A stretch of 61,638 bases of DNA from an uncultured Geobacteraceae bacterium (lineage in GTDB: Bacteria > Desulfobacterota > Desulfuromonadia > Geobacterales > Pseudopelobacteraceae), in assembly GCA_903845365.1 (NCBI GenBank), contig CAIMXI010000262.1, positions 1 to 61,638 on the forward strand, given 5' to 3'. The notes beneath the pieces were generated by a model. It saw nothing but the letters and a program-made list of their open reading frames with translations. It did no database searches and was not told where the DNA came from. Below, one piece after another: positions 47,327 to 56,700 of this stretch. The position numbers and the translations under genes are program-made. The stretch's first letter is position 1, and each line of letters starts with the position of its first letter.

Positions 47327-48622
47327 ATGTCGAGCAAAAACTTAACCTTGAAAGATTTTGAAGCCCAAAGTATCGGCGAAAACCTGCGTCCGTCACCGAT
47401 GAAGAGTCTCTGTTTCTGTGATAACTATGAGCGTCTTCTCTATCATTCAAGCTTTGACGAAATTCAGCAACGCGTTGCCAACAATATAGAACCGCTGTCA
47501 TTTGAAGTCGCGGGCCCTCGCCGAAAGATATTCTTTGATCCCACCTCAATATCCTGCGGAATTGTCACATGTGGCGGTCTCTGCCCAGGAACGAATGACG
47601 TTATCCGTGCCATTGTTATGAGCCTGCACCATCATTATGGTGTTCAGAATATATATGGTTTCCGGTATGGTTATGAAGGACTCGTTAGCCGTTACGGTCA
47701 TGCACCCCTCAAGCTGACCACAGAACTTGTCAGTCGCATAGGAGAGTCAGGAGGAACAATACTTGGCTCATCACGAGGCCATCAAGATCCAGCGGAAATG
47801 GTATCTACACTCTCGGAACTTGGAATCGGTATTCTTTTTACGATTGGCGGAGACGGGACGCTGAGAGGTGCGACTAAAATAGCAGAAGAGATAACCCGAC
47901 AAGGAAAAGCAATCAGCGTTATTGGTATTCCGAAAACCATCGACAATGACATATCCTACCTGCAAACCACATTCGGCTTTGAAACTGCTGTGTCAGAAGC
48001 ACGAAGATCCACATATGCTGCACATACTGAAGCACTTGGAGCTCGCAACGGGATAGGCCTTGTCAAGTTGATGGGGCGAGATTCCGGTTTTATTGCCGCT
48101 TATACAGCGTTGGCTGATTGTCAGGTTAATTATTGCCTGATTCCGGAAACACCTTTTACATTGTCTGGATTACTCGCCGATCTTGAAAAAAGAATCCGGC
48201 AACGAGGCCATGCGGTAATTGTTGTTGCTGAAGGTGCCGGTCAAGAGCTGATGATGGATTCAGGCCAGGTTGATTTATCGGGGAATAAAAAACTTTCAGA
48301 CATCGGAGTATTTCTCAAAGAGAAAATTGTTGCTCATTTTTCAGAGATCGGCGTCGAAATGACTCTGAAATATATTGACCCAAGCTATACAATCCGAAGC
48401 CAGCCGGCCAATCCGCATGATACTACTTTCTGCCTGTCACTTGGCCATAACGCAGTTCATGCAGGGATGGCGGGACGAACTAACATGGTCGTCGGGTTCT
48501 GGAATCACCAATTTGTTCATTTACCTATTAAACTGGCAACGAGCAGCCGGAAGAAGATTGATCCATCCGGCAGGTTATGGGGCGGTGTTATTTCGTCTAC
48601 CGGACAGCCAGCGATACTGTAA
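47327..48622 (+). CDS. 6-phosphofructokinase (PPi-PFK-like family, ATP type)
   Basis: A 431-residue PFK of the long, plant/trypanosome-like group. CGGLCPGTNDVIRAIV binds the nucleotide, TIGGDGTLRGAT (GGDG, not GGDD) points to ATP as phosphoryl donor, and GIPKTIDNDISYL has the Lys found in PPi enzymes and in trypanosomatid ATP-PFKs. LMGRDSGFIAAYTALAD is the MGR motif. The donor should be tested. TAAAGGAG precedes the ATG. It appears monocistronic and convergent with truD. Confidence 0.9.
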   Translation: MSSKNLTLKDFEAQSIGENLRPSPMKSLCFCDNYERLLYHSSFDEIQQRVANNIEPLSFEVAGPRRKIFFDPTSISCGIVTCGGLCPGTNDVIRAIVMSLHHHYGVQNIYGFRYGYEGLVSRYGHAPLKLTTELVSRIGESGGTILGSSRGHQDPAEMVSTLSELGIGILFTIGGDGTLRGATKIAEEITRQGKAISVIGIPKTIDNDISYLQTTFGFETAVSEARRSTYAAHTEALGARNGIGLVKLMGRDSGFIAAYTALADCQVNYCLIPETPFTLSGLLADLEKRIRQRGHAVIVVAEGAGQELMMDSGQVDLSGNKKLSDIGVFLKEKIVAHFSEIGVEMTLKYIDPSYTIRSQPANPHDTTFCLSLGHNAVHAGMAGRTNMVVGFWNHQFVHLPIKLATSSRKKIDPSGRLWGGVISSTGQPAIL

Positions 48623-48627
48623 GGTTA

Positions 48628-49839
48628 CTAAAACACCTTCATCAACTCCCGAAGCAGTGATGTTGCATATGAACCTTTCGGCAGAGAGAAATCCACCGTC
48701 ACAGCATCTCCGGATGCATTCCATGAGAGATTCCCGATAGGAACGCGTAGTGGTCTGCGTTCTCCTTCCAGGCGCAAACCACTTGGCATATCAAACAGGT
48801 GCATATTCAACCCCGACTTTTCTAAAATATCCTGTTCGAGCTCTCCGACAGCACCTTCTGCACGCTTCATCCTGGAGCCGAACATCGGTCCTGTTGCCGA
48901 TATTTCAAATGCCTCTGCCCTTCCCTGCTCAGCTTGGGCATCTTCAACCAGAAAGCAGGCGCCGTTAATATGTTTACAGGCAAGATCGCCGACCATGACT
49001 TCGTCAAGACGAAAGATCCTGCGAGCCACTGCCTCGTCGAAAAGAAATGATTGGGCGGCCGAAAGATACAGTTTTTTCAAGCGTGGATGAACCACCGAAA
49101 ATGCTTTTTCATATTCTCCAGGGCGGCTGATCAGCCGCTGTAGCAGATCAATCTCACTACGACAATGACGCGGGAATATTCGCAACGCTTCTTGCAACTC
49201 CCCCCGCTGATAGGCGCTAATAGCTGCCGACCACGCCTGGTCACGCACCGAGCCCGGTTCGCCGATCAGGCGATTCACGCACTCGAACCAATCCTTGCGA
49301 AGGATGGCTGCCCCGATCAGATGCGAGTTCCCCTGCGCACCATAACGCTGATAGCCGAAATAATTCGGAACGCCACGTTTACCGAGAACATCCAAAATTG
49401 CTGGCACAGTTTGGGCAGCGTCACCTGAAAAACCACGTATTACAATGCAAAAGTGATTTCCCTTGAGATGCCCAATCTTGAGTTTGTTGGAATGACGCTT
49501 TGCCGCAACTACTTTCACTCCTTCCAACTCAAGAGTAAGCGCCTCCGAAGGTGAGAGCCACTGAACAGAAATAGTCTGACGGATAACGCCAACGGCATCC
49601 TTCATACCGGCATAGCCGATATCTCTTTCCGGAACCTTTACTTTTTTTGCGATGCGGCTGATAGCCTCCAAAGTGGTGATTCCACGCTTTTCGATTGTGA
49701 GAAAACAATGCTCACCCGAACCGCTCGGGATATAGGAAGGGATTTCAGTGACCAGAAACTCCTCAGGAGCTCCTTTAATTGTTCCACCGATACCGGGTAT
49801 GTCTGCGGTCAGATACGGATGTATCTTTTCATCAATCAC
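48628..49839 (-). CDS. truD: tRNA pseudouridine(13) synthase
   Basis: A 403-residue TruD. The catalytic Asp is in GYAGMKDAVGVIRQTISV, and the RGFSGDA insertion-like segment, GVPNYFGYQRYGAQGN and SAAQSFLFDEAV motifs are typical. It modifies U13 in tRNA-Glu. Its ATG overlaps the trmL stop by four bases, giving a trmL-truD operon of tRNA modification genes. Confidence 0.93.
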   Translation of the reverse strand: MIDEKIHPYLTADIPGIGGTIKGAPEEFLVTEIPSYIPSGSGEHCFLTIEKRGITTLEAISRIAKKVKVPERDIGYAGMKDAVGVIRQTISVQWLSPSEALTLELEGVKVVAAKRHSNKLKIGHLKGNHFCIVIRGFSGDAAQTVPAILDVLGKRGVPNYFGYQRYGAQGNSHLIGAAILRKDWFECVNRLIGEPGSVRDQAWSAAISAYQRGELQEALRIFPRHCRSEIDLLQRLISRPGEYEKAFSVVHPRLKKLYLSAAQSFLFDEAVARRIFRLDEVMVGDLACKHINGACFLVEDAQAEQGRAEAFEISATGPMFGSRMKRAEGAVGELEQDILEKSGLNMHLFDMPSGLRLEGERRPLRVPIGNLSWNASGDAVTVDFSLPKGSYATSLLRELMKVF

Positions 49840-50300
49840 GCCAGCCTCCCGCTTTGCCGCAACGCTTCATAGAGTACAATCCCGACCGAAGTGGAAAGAT
49901 TAAGGCTGCGAACTTTTTCCGACGGCATCGGAATGGTGAATGATCTCTCCGGATTGGCCTGGAGGAGCTCTTCCGGCAAACCTTTGGTCTCCTTCCCGAA
50001 AACGATATAATCACCCGGCAGAAACCCGGCCTCCAGGTAACTACGGGCGACCTTGGTACTCAGATAAAAAAAGCGCCCCTCTGGAGCTGCCGCATGGAGC
50101 GTTTCCAGATTCGGCCATCTCTTAAGGGTAACAAATTCCCAGTAGTCAAGGCCGGCACGTTTCAGGTAGCGGTCATCCAGAGAAAAACCCAGTTTTCCAA
50201 CCAGGTGCAGGACTGTTCCTGTGGCAGCAGACAACCGGGCAATATTGCCGGTGTTGGGTGGGATTTCCGGTTCGATCAGAACGATATTGAATGGTTTCAT
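49836..50300 (-). CDS. trmL: tRNA (cytidine(34)-2'-O)-methyltransferase
   Basis: About 154 residues from the ATG at 50300 (MKPFNIVL). Three further residues are possible. It is a SPOUT-class enzyme with the knot motifs IEPEIPPNTGNIARL, DYIVFGKETKGLPEELL and IPMPSEKVRSLNLSTSVGI, which bind SAM and tRNA. It methylates the wobble ribose of tRNA-Leu. The length is normal. Confidence 0.93.
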   Translation of the reverse strand: MKPFNIVLIEPEIPPNTGNIARLSAATGTVLHLVGKLGFSLDDRYLKRAGLDYWEFVTLKRWPNLETLHAAAPEGRFFYLSTKVARSYLEAGFLPGDYIVFGKETKGLPEELLQANPERSFTIPMPSEKVRSLNLSTSVGIVLYEALRQSGRLA

Positions 50301-50390
50301 ATAGTGCATGCGTATAACATAACAAAAAATGTGGTAAATATAATATTAAAATCATTGAGGACGGCAACGGGGCGAAACTCAATAAAACAA

Positions 50391-50420
50391 GAGGGGGAAC
50401 TCATTTCTGCGTCCCCCCTC
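50391..50420 (-). terminator. Rho-independent terminator of gltA
   Basis: Read on the minus strand, the arms gaggggggac and gttccccctc close a loop of ten bases and are followed by ttgttttatt. It lies 35 bases past the citrate synthase stop. Confidence 0.8.
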
Positions 50421-50454
50421 AATTTCAAACAATAACGTCAGATACTAATCATGT

Positions 50455-51777
50455 CTACTCACGGCCACCTGCAGCAGCCCATTTTTCAAGCATTGGAGTA
50501 GTAACAGACTTCGGACGCTCGAGAGCGTAGCCCAAGCCGCGATCCCAAGTAATGTTGGCCATGCAACCAAGGGCACGCCCTACACCGAACAGAACGGTGT
50601 AGAATTCAAACTCGGTCAAACCAAAGTACATCTGGATAACGCCAGACTGTGCGTCAACGTTTGGCCATGGGTTTTTGGTTTTGCCGTGCTCAGTAAGAAC
50701 GCCTGGAGCAACTTCGAAAATCATGGCGATAACTTTGAAGAGCGGGTAGTCTTTGAGACCCTCCGTATTCAGGCAGAATTCACGCTGTGAGGTATAGCGC
50801 GGATCAGTCTTACGAAGAACTGCGTGTCCGTATCCCGGAATAACCTGACCGGCATTAAGAGTATCCCATAGAGCAGCTTTGATCAGTTCTGCGGTAGGCT
50901 CAACACCTTTGCAGTACTTTTCCTGGAACTTGAGAGTCCAGTCGAGAACTTCCTGGTTGGCAAGCCCGTGCAGCGGACCAGCAAGACCGTTCAGACCTGC
51001 AGAGTATGCATAGTAAGGATCGGACAGTGCGGAGTGTACAAGATGAGTAGTATGAGCCGAAACGTTCCCGGACTCATGATCTGAGTGCAGGATGAAGTAC
51101 ATACGGGCAACGTCCTTGTACTCTTCTTTCTGGCCGATCATATGGGAAAAGTTGGCACCCATGTCGAGTTTAGGATCGATTTCAATCTGCTTGTCATTGC
51201 GATATTTCAGGTTGTAAATGAAAGCAGCAACGATCGGGATACGAGCAACGATGTCGCTGGCATCTTCGTAAACTGATTCCCATGCAATCATTTTGTTGAA
51301 CTTGCCTGAGTTATAGAAACCGGCGAACTTAGAGTCTTTCTGCATTGCCAGCATGGCTACGGAGAGCATAACCATCGGGTGGCTGTCACGCGGCAGTGCA
51401 CGAACTGCGTCAAATACATACTGAGGAACAACCTGACGTATTTTCCACTCGGCAACAACTTCAGCAACCTGAGCATCGGTTGGAATGTCTCCTGTAAGAA
51501 GCAGGTACCAGAAGGACTCAACGGTAGGATATGTCGAACCGGGAGCCTTGGGTAGAGCAGCAAAAGTCTCTGGGATGGTCATCCCACGGAAACGGATCCC
51601 TTCATGAGGATCCAGATAGGAGATATCGGTTACGAGTGACCGGATATCACGGGCACCACCGATACACTGGTCAATGGTGACTTTGTCGATAACAACTTGA
51701 CCAAATTCTTTGACGAGCTTGGCGGTACGGGGACGGTGTTCCTCGATCTTCAGCTTGAGTGTGTCTTTCAGGGCCAT
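50455..51777 (-). CDS. gltA: Citrate synthase, eukaryote-like type
   Basis: About 440 residues from the ATG at 51777 (GGAG upstream). The frame extends 36 codons further without a family match. Active-site histidines lie in GLAGPLHGLANQEV and IPGYGHAVLR, and the Asp/Arg part is in the last 60 residues (FGVGRALGCMANITWDRGLG). The DPHEGIRFRGMTIPE and FNKMIAWESVYEDA segments and the length resemble mitochondrial enzymes, as described for Geobacter, rather than the short bacterial type. It makes citrate for the TCA cycle with acetate as the fuel. Regulation by a repressor is suggested by the repeat operator upstream. Confidence 0.95.
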   Translation of the reverse strand: MALKDTLKLKIEEHRPRTAKLVKEFGQVVIDKVTIDQCIGGARDIRSLVTDISYLDPHEGIRFRGMTIPETFAALPKAPGSTYPTVESFWYLLLTGDIPTDAQVAEVVAEWKIRQVVPQYVFDAVRALPRDSHPMVMLSVAMLAMQKDSKFAGFYNSGKFNKMIAWESVYEDASDIVARIPIVAAFIYNLKYRNDKQIEIDPKLDMGANFSHMIGQKEEYKDVARMYFILHSDHESGNVSAHTTHLVHSALSDPYYAYSAGLNGLAGPLHGLANQEVLDWTLKFQEKYCKGVEPTAELIKAALWDTLNAGQVIPGYGHAVLRKTDPRYTSQREFCLNTEGLKDYPLFKVIAMIFEVAPGVLTEHGKTKNPWPNVDAQSGVIQMYFGLTEFEFYTVLFGVGRALGCMANITWDRGLGYALERPKSVTTPMLEKWAAAGGRE

Positions 51778-51902
51778 TGTTTTACTCTCCTTTTCGTGGT
51801 GTGGTGTTAAACCTGGATATAGGTTTCTTAACGTCTGATCAAAATGCTGGGGGGAGAAACTGGACTCTTTATTGGCATACCGCATTCAAGATTTACATTG
51901 CC

Positions 51903-51932
51903 GTTATACTTGACCATATATGAACAATGCAA
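51903..51932 (-). promoter_or_regulatory. Predicted promoter of gltA
   Basis: On the minus strand TTGCAT (51927-51932) and TATAAC (51903-51908) are 18 bases apart, about 130 bases before the start codon. The -35 box lies inside the first copy of a 14-base direct repeat. Confidence 0.5.
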
Positions 51933-51960
51933 CAAAAATTTGCTCTTGCAACAAAAATTT
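51928..51960. promoter_or_regulatory. Direct-repeat operator upstream of gltA
   Basis: The word tgcaacaaaaattt occurs exactly at 51928-51941 and at 51947-51960, a period of 19 bases (about two helical turns). One copy covers the -35 box, so a bound protein would block RNA polymerase. Geobacter gltA is known to be repressed by HgtR. Whether this is its site I cannot verify. Confidence 0.6.
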
Positions 51961-51972
51961 TACCATCTGAAA

Positions 51973-53166
51973 TTAACTCAGAATTACCAACTCGTCGCTT
52001 GAGTGAGTAAGGCGTTTAAGACCAGCATTACTCAGATAAAAAGTATTTTCAATGCCAATCGCGCCTTCACCGGGAAACACGACCTTCGGCTCAAACGCGA
52101 ATGTCATGCCTGCTTCCAGTGTCATCTGGTCGTAGCCTCTGGCAATAAAAGGGAATTCGTCTATTTCCACCCCGATACCGTGTCCTATAAATGAGACTTG
52201 CGCACCTTTTGCACCCATGAAGCTGTCAACGTACCCCATTTCAACAGCGGATTTGTGGCAGATTCTGTATAGCTCCCCCCAACTCAGGCCGACTCTGGCA
52301 ACCTCAATCATCAATGTTTGAATTCTTACCATGTCATCGTAGGCTCTTCGCAATAGATCGGACGGAGCTCCGACTGAAAAAACCCTGGTTTGATCAGTCA
52401 GATACCCATCAACACATCCGGCAATATCGACTATTACCGGTTCATTCGGCTCAATGCGCTTCAATCCGGCTCCTTGACCAAAGGAAGGGTTAAGGCCCAT
52501 CCCTCCAAGCGGAGAATCCATGTATGACGGGACGGCACTGTCACTTCCTGAAAAAATCTGACCGTAGCAGATATCCGTATTAAAGCCGCGCATACGTACC
52601 AACCCCTGGTGTCCGGCTTTGCGGAGCGTGTACTCGATTTCGGCGGCTACATCCAGATCACTCTTGCCAACAGCGATTATTTCGCGGGCGCGACGATACG
52701 CCAGATCAACCTGATCGGCGGCATCCTTCATAAGGTGAATCTCGTAATGTGATTTTATCATCCTGACTTTTCGAATCAGGGGAGTTGCGTCACTGAAAAC
52801 AACCCCCGGATAAAGAGCACAATACCGTTCAAAAATTTTTACCGGCAAAACATCTAGTTCCAGCCCGATACGTTTCGGCTCGGAATATCCATAATCCGCC
52901 AGAATTTTTGGTATATCCTTCAATGACAAAAAGGGAATAACTTCCTTCAGGCCAGACTCCATCCTGGCTCGTCCCGCATCTTTGCGCACCATGTAAAGAG
53001 GCTGACCTGACGCGGGCACGTACAAATTTCCGCTCTGAACAGTTCCAGTGAAATAAAACAGATCAGCATTCTGTACAATAATAACGGCGTCCAGCGATTC
53101 GGACTCCATATATCCCTGAAGTTTACTACAGCGATATTCTAGCTCAGCAGCGGGAGTCAGTCGCAT
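51973..53166 (-). CDS. M24-family aminopeptidase (Xaa-Pro type)
   Basis: About 397 residues from the ATG at 53166, with AGAGGAT upstream. The frame extends 26 codons further without support. The creatinase-like N-terminal domain (about 1-140) is followed by the pita-bread domain with metal ligands in DIAGCVDGYLTDQTRVFSV, GHGIGVEIDEFPF, FEPKVVFPGEGA and GIENTFYL. It should cut the N-terminal residue ahead of proline, or serve as a related prolidase. It is cytoplasmic and has no operon partner. Confidence 0.88.
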   Translation of the reverse strand: MRLTPAAELEYRCSKLQGYMESESLDAVIIVQNADLFYFTGTVQSGNLYVPASGQPLYMVRKDAGRARMESGLKEVIPFLSLKDIPKILADYGYSEPKRIGLELDVLPVKIFERYCALYPGVVFSDATPLIRKVRMIKSHYEIHLMKDAADQVDLAYRRAREIIAVGKSDLDVAAEIEYTLRKAGHQGLVRMRGFNTDICYGQIFSGSDSAVPSYMDSPLGGMGLNPSFGQGAGLKRIEPNEPVIVDIAGCVDGYLTDQTRVFSVGAPSDLLRRAYDDMVRIQTLMIEVARVGLSWGELYRICHKSAVEMGYVDSFMGAKGAQVSFIGHGIGVEIDEFPFIARGYDQMTLEAGMTFAFEPKVVFPGEGAIGIENTFYLSNAGLKRLTHSSDELVILS

Positions 53167-53304
53167 GAATATATCCTCTTTCCATGTTCTCAAAAACAGA
53201 GTTGATGCAGATTCCGCCACCACACCCAGTGCCCATAATGACACCGAATACCATTCCGTAGCCTTTCATCTTGGTATGTATAAATTTTCCACTGAGTAAA
53301 CTGA

Positions 53305-54300
53305 TCACAGTGTCATATTCGTGAACTTCATTATCTTATCAACAATTCCCATAACTATTACTACATCATTTACCGCAAGGATCCGATCTTTTGGAGGATT
53401 AAAAATATAGGAACCTGTATCTGAAGTAACAAGAGCAACAACACTTACCCCTTCTATGTCAAGTATCCCAGTATCGCACAAGTTCTTTCCCACAAGTGGA
53501 GAGTCTTTCTGGATTGCTATTTCCTCCACTCTGATGGCGCCAGATTTGTCTCTCAACATTGTATCCAAAAAACTGACAACATTGGGTCTTATCATTTCAG
53601 ACGTCATACGCAACCCGCCAATGTAGTTGGACATCACAACGCGGTCCGCTCCAACCTGGCGCAGTTTACGGGATGACTCTTCATCAATGGCTTTGGAGAT
53701 AATCTTCAGTGTCGGATTCAGGCCTTTAGCAGTCACAACAACGAGGAGATTGTCGGCGTCTATATGAAGGGCCACAAAGAGTCCTGCGGCGTTTCGAATA
53801 TTTGCTGCTTCAAGAACTGCATCATGAGAGGCATCACCTTCAACATTCAGAATATTGGCATCAGCCATCTGTTTAATTCGCACCGGATCTTTGTCTACGA
53901 CAACAAACTTTCGGCCTGTTTTTAAGAGTTCATCTATGATGTAATGACCCGTTGCACTGATGCCGCAAACAACGAAGTGATTTTTCAATCTCGAAATTTC
54001 ATTCTTCATTTTTCTTCTCCTCAAAGCATCGGTAAGTTCACCTTCGACAATAATGGCCGTGCATATCGAAAAACAGTAGATGAGAGTCCCTGAGCCAATA
54101 AGAATCAGCAGCATTGTAAATATACGACCGTTTTCAGTCAAAGGGCGGATTTCGCCATAACCTACAGAGGCGATAGTGATTATTGTCATATAGAGAGAGT
54201 CAAAAAAATTCCAACCATCTATGAGCATGTAACCACATGAACCTGCAAGAATTATTGCAACCAGAGAAACCAGTACCGTAAGCAGTCGCTTAAAAATCAT
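53305..54300 (-). CDS. Potassium channel with RCK domains
   Basis: A 331-residue two-helix K+ channel subunit. TM1 is about 5-28, the pore loop has ITIASVGYGEIRPL (selectivity filter SVGYG), and TM2 is about 62-85. The cytoplasmic part has an RCK-N/TrkA-N Rossmann domain (HFVVCGISATGHYIIDEL, VVDKDPVRIKQM) and an RCK-C domain (about 245-325). It is a MthK-like channel gated by ligands or nucleotides. The next gene upstream encodes an adenylate cyclase in the same direction. Regulation by cAMP is not shown. Confidence 0.9.
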   Translation of the reverse strand: MIFKRLLTVLVSLVAIILAGSCGYMLIDGWNFFDSLYMTIITIASVGYGEIRPLTENGRIFTMLLILIGSGTLIYCFSICTAIIVEGELTDALRRRKMKNEISRLKNHFVVCGISATGHYIIDELLKTGRKFVVVDKDPVRIKQMADANILNVEGDASHDAVLEAANIRNAAGLFVALHIDADNLLVVVTAKGLNPTLKIISKAIDEESSRKLRQVGADRVVMSNYIGGLRMTSEMIRPNVVSFLDTMLRDKSGAIRVEEIAIQKDSPLVGKNLCDTGILDIEGVSVVALVTSDTGSYIFNPPKDRILAVNDVVIVMGIVDKIMKFTNMTL

Positions 54301-54350
54301 ATCGTGTCACCTTTGCTGAAAATGACAAAATGAAGATAGCCCAAAGCTTG

Positions 54351-56669
54351 TCATTTAGAGGACATTGTCCAAACTCCAATCCATGCATCGCCGGGTGGAT
54401 TGATTTTAAGATATTCGCAACGATCTATATAGATTTGGGCGAGTTTATCCTGAGGATTCAAGCGCAGCGACTCACCGAAGAATCTGGCCGCATCATCCCA
54501 TTTCCCGTTCTGATACATCCTGCGCCCTTCCTTGAAATAACCTGTTACCTCCATCAAATTCGGGAAAGTCTCTTCGTTGTGGTAATCCAGCACCTCATAG
54601 ACCCTGACCGGTTGAGTCTTACCCTTTACCACAACATCGTCGATGTCCCTGACACGGTATGTGCCCTTCAGCTTATTGTAGGTATTCTCACTGATCAGTA
54701 TTCTTGCGTTATACTGCTTGCAGGCGGACTCAAGTCGCGAGGCCAGGTTGACGCCATCTCCGATAACCGTATAATCCATCCTTTTTGGTGAGCCTATATT
54801 GCCGGAAACGACAGTATCAGAGTTGATGCCGATTCCTATCAAGACCGGCTTTTTCCCTTGAGAGCTGCGTCCAGCGTTCCATTTCGAGAGAACATTTATC
54901 ATGTTGATGGCAGACCTTACAGCCCGATCCTCGTTGTCATCGTGCGGCAACGGGATACCAAAGGCGGCCATGATGGCATCACCTATGAATTTGTCCAGCA
55001 TACCACCCTCAGCCTGAATGCAGTCCACCATATGCGTAAAATATTCGTTGAGCAGACTGACCGTGCCCTGGGCACCAAGTTCTTCCGTCAATGTGGTGAA
55101 GCCCCGGATATCCGAGAAGAGTATCGTAGCGGATACGCTCTTTCCCCCCAGTATATCATCCCCGCCTGCGAGCAGTTGATCGGCTAGCCCTGGATCCATG
55201 TAGCGCGACATGGTGGATTTCATCCTTTTCTCGCCGGAGATATCCTCGAACATGATCATAGTGCCGAGTTTTTTCCCTTCACTACTCATAAGGGGAAGAA
55301 CCGAGGTGTTGACGGACAACTTGTCGCCGTTGAATTCGAGTTCGGCGTCCATTGTCACCTCCGGAAGCTGACTATTTTCAACCCGTCGCACCTTCTCCAC
55401 AATCCAGCAATTAATTCCTGCGAAAAAACCGGCAACGTCAATTCCAATTATTTCTTCCGGTGACACCCTCATGATTTTCCGACCGGCAGCGTTGCAGGTG
55501 ACGATTCTGCCTTCCTCATCAAGGGTTAGCACTCCATTACTCATACTCTGGAGCATCCCCTCATTATAGTTTTTCATATTTTGGACATCACTGAATAGCT
55601 TGGCATTTTCAAGTGCGATTGAAATCTGTGCCGTAAAAGCCTTGAGACGTGATTCATCCTCATCTGTGAAAGGTCCGCCGCGTTTATTCAAAACCTGTGT
55701 TACACCGATTATCTTCCCCTGTTTGTTCACAACTGGAGTGCATAATATTGAACGTGTAAAGAACCCAGTCTTTTTGTCAAAGGCCGGATTGAAACGCATG
55801 TCAGCGTAAGCATGCGGGATATTTACTGAACTGCCACTTGTAAAGACGGCGCCAGCTATTCCCAAGTGGTTTGGAAACCTGATCTGGATGGCTCCGATCC
55901 CCTCGCCAACCAGAGACCAAAGTTCTTTACTCTTTTCATCGTTTAAAAAGAGGGTGGACCGTTCGGCCTGTAGCATCTTTGTTGCTTCGCCCATAACCTT
56001 TTTAAGAAGTGTTCCCAAATCTATCTCTGAGGTAACATCAGCGACAATATCAAGAAATTCAAGTTCCCGCTCACGGGAACGCTGCATCTTTTCAATAACC
56101 TGCGCACCCTGCAGGAATATTGCGGCCTGAGTGGTCATCTCATCAAGAAGTTCGAGGTCATCCCTATTAAATTTATTTTCCCTCTTGTTCAGAACCTGAG
56201 CCACCCCTATGACTTCACCCTTGGCCGTTCTAATTGGCGTACAGATCATATTTCGTGTCTTGTAGCCGGTCTGTTTATCAACATCACGGTTAAAATTTTT
56301 ATTTTTGTAAACATCGTGAACGATGATTCCTTTTTGCGAATGAAATACCTGTCCCGCTATGCCACTGGTATTAAGCATGCTGATCCGGCGCATGAAATTG
56401 CCTTGGGCGGCAACGGAGTAGAGCTCGCCAGTTTGACTGTCATTCAGGAAAAGTGACCCTCGCTCCGCCCTCAACTCCTGAGAAGTCAATTCGACCAGAG
56501 TCTGGAGAATCTCCTCTAGCGAATCAATTGTTGCAAGCTTTCTAGAGACGCCAAGAAGCATTTCGACTCGGCGCAATCGTTTTTCAGCATCCGCCTGTGT
56601 TAAAATACTTTTGGAGTCTTTGCCACTAGAGTTATTCGGTTTTGTGCGAGCTGTCTTCACCCTTTCCAT
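54351..56669 (-). CDS. GAF-GAF-PAS class III adenylate cyclase
   Basis: A 772-residue soluble signalling enzyme. Two GAF domains (about 45-185 and 210-360; repeated GSLFLND/STLFLND and IGVTQVLNKR segments) are followed by a PAS domain (about 375-480) and a class III cyclase domain (about 490-690). The latter has metal-binding Asp residues in FSDIRGFTTL and KFIGDAIMAAFG, the substrate Lys before the second, and DYTVIGDGVNLASRLE with Asp, Asn and Arg for ATP. A C-terminal TPR-like tail (YQNGKWDDAARFFGESLRLN) ends it. cAMP is the predicted product. The signal sensed by the GAF domains is unknown. Confidence 0.88.
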   Translation of the reverse strand: MERVKTARTKPNNSSGKDSKSILTQADAEKRLRRVEMLLGVSRKLATIDSLEEILQTLVELTSQELRAERGSLFLNDSQTGELYSVAAQGNFMRRISMLNTSGIAGQVFHSQKGIIVHDVYKNKNFNRDVDKQTGYKTRNMICTPIRTAKGEVIGVAQVLNKRENKFNRDDLELLDEMTTQAAIFLQGAQVIEKMQRSRERELEFLDIVADVTSEIDLGTLLKKVMGEATKMLQAERSTLFLNDEKSKELWSLVGEGIGAIQIRFPNHLGIAGAVFTSGSSVNIPHAYADMRFNPAFDKKTGFFTRSILCTPVVNKQGKIIGVTQVLNKRGGPFTDEDESRLKAFTAQISIALENAKLFSDVQNMKNYNEGMLQSMSNGVLTLDEEGRIVTCNAAGRKIMRVSPEEIIGIDVAGFFAGINCWIVEKVRRVENSQLPEVTMDAELEFNGDKLSVNTSVLPLMSSEGKKLGTMIMFEDISGEKRMKSTMSRYMDPGLADQLLAGGDDILGGKSVSATILFSDIRGFTTLTEELGAQGTVSLLNEYFTHMVDCIQAEGGMLDKFIGDAIMAAFGIPLPHDDNEDRAVRSAINMINVLSKWNAGRSSQGKKPVLIGIGINSDTVVSGNIGSPKRMDYTVIGDGVNLASRLESACKQYNARILISENTYNKLKGTYRVRDIDDVVVKGKTQPVRVYEVLDYHNEETFPNLMEVTGYFKEGRRMYQNGKWDDAARFFGESLRLNPQDKLAQIYIDRCEYLKINPPGDAWIGVWTMSSK

Positions 56670-56700
56670 CAGCCGCTATTGCCTCCAATCATTTTCATTT

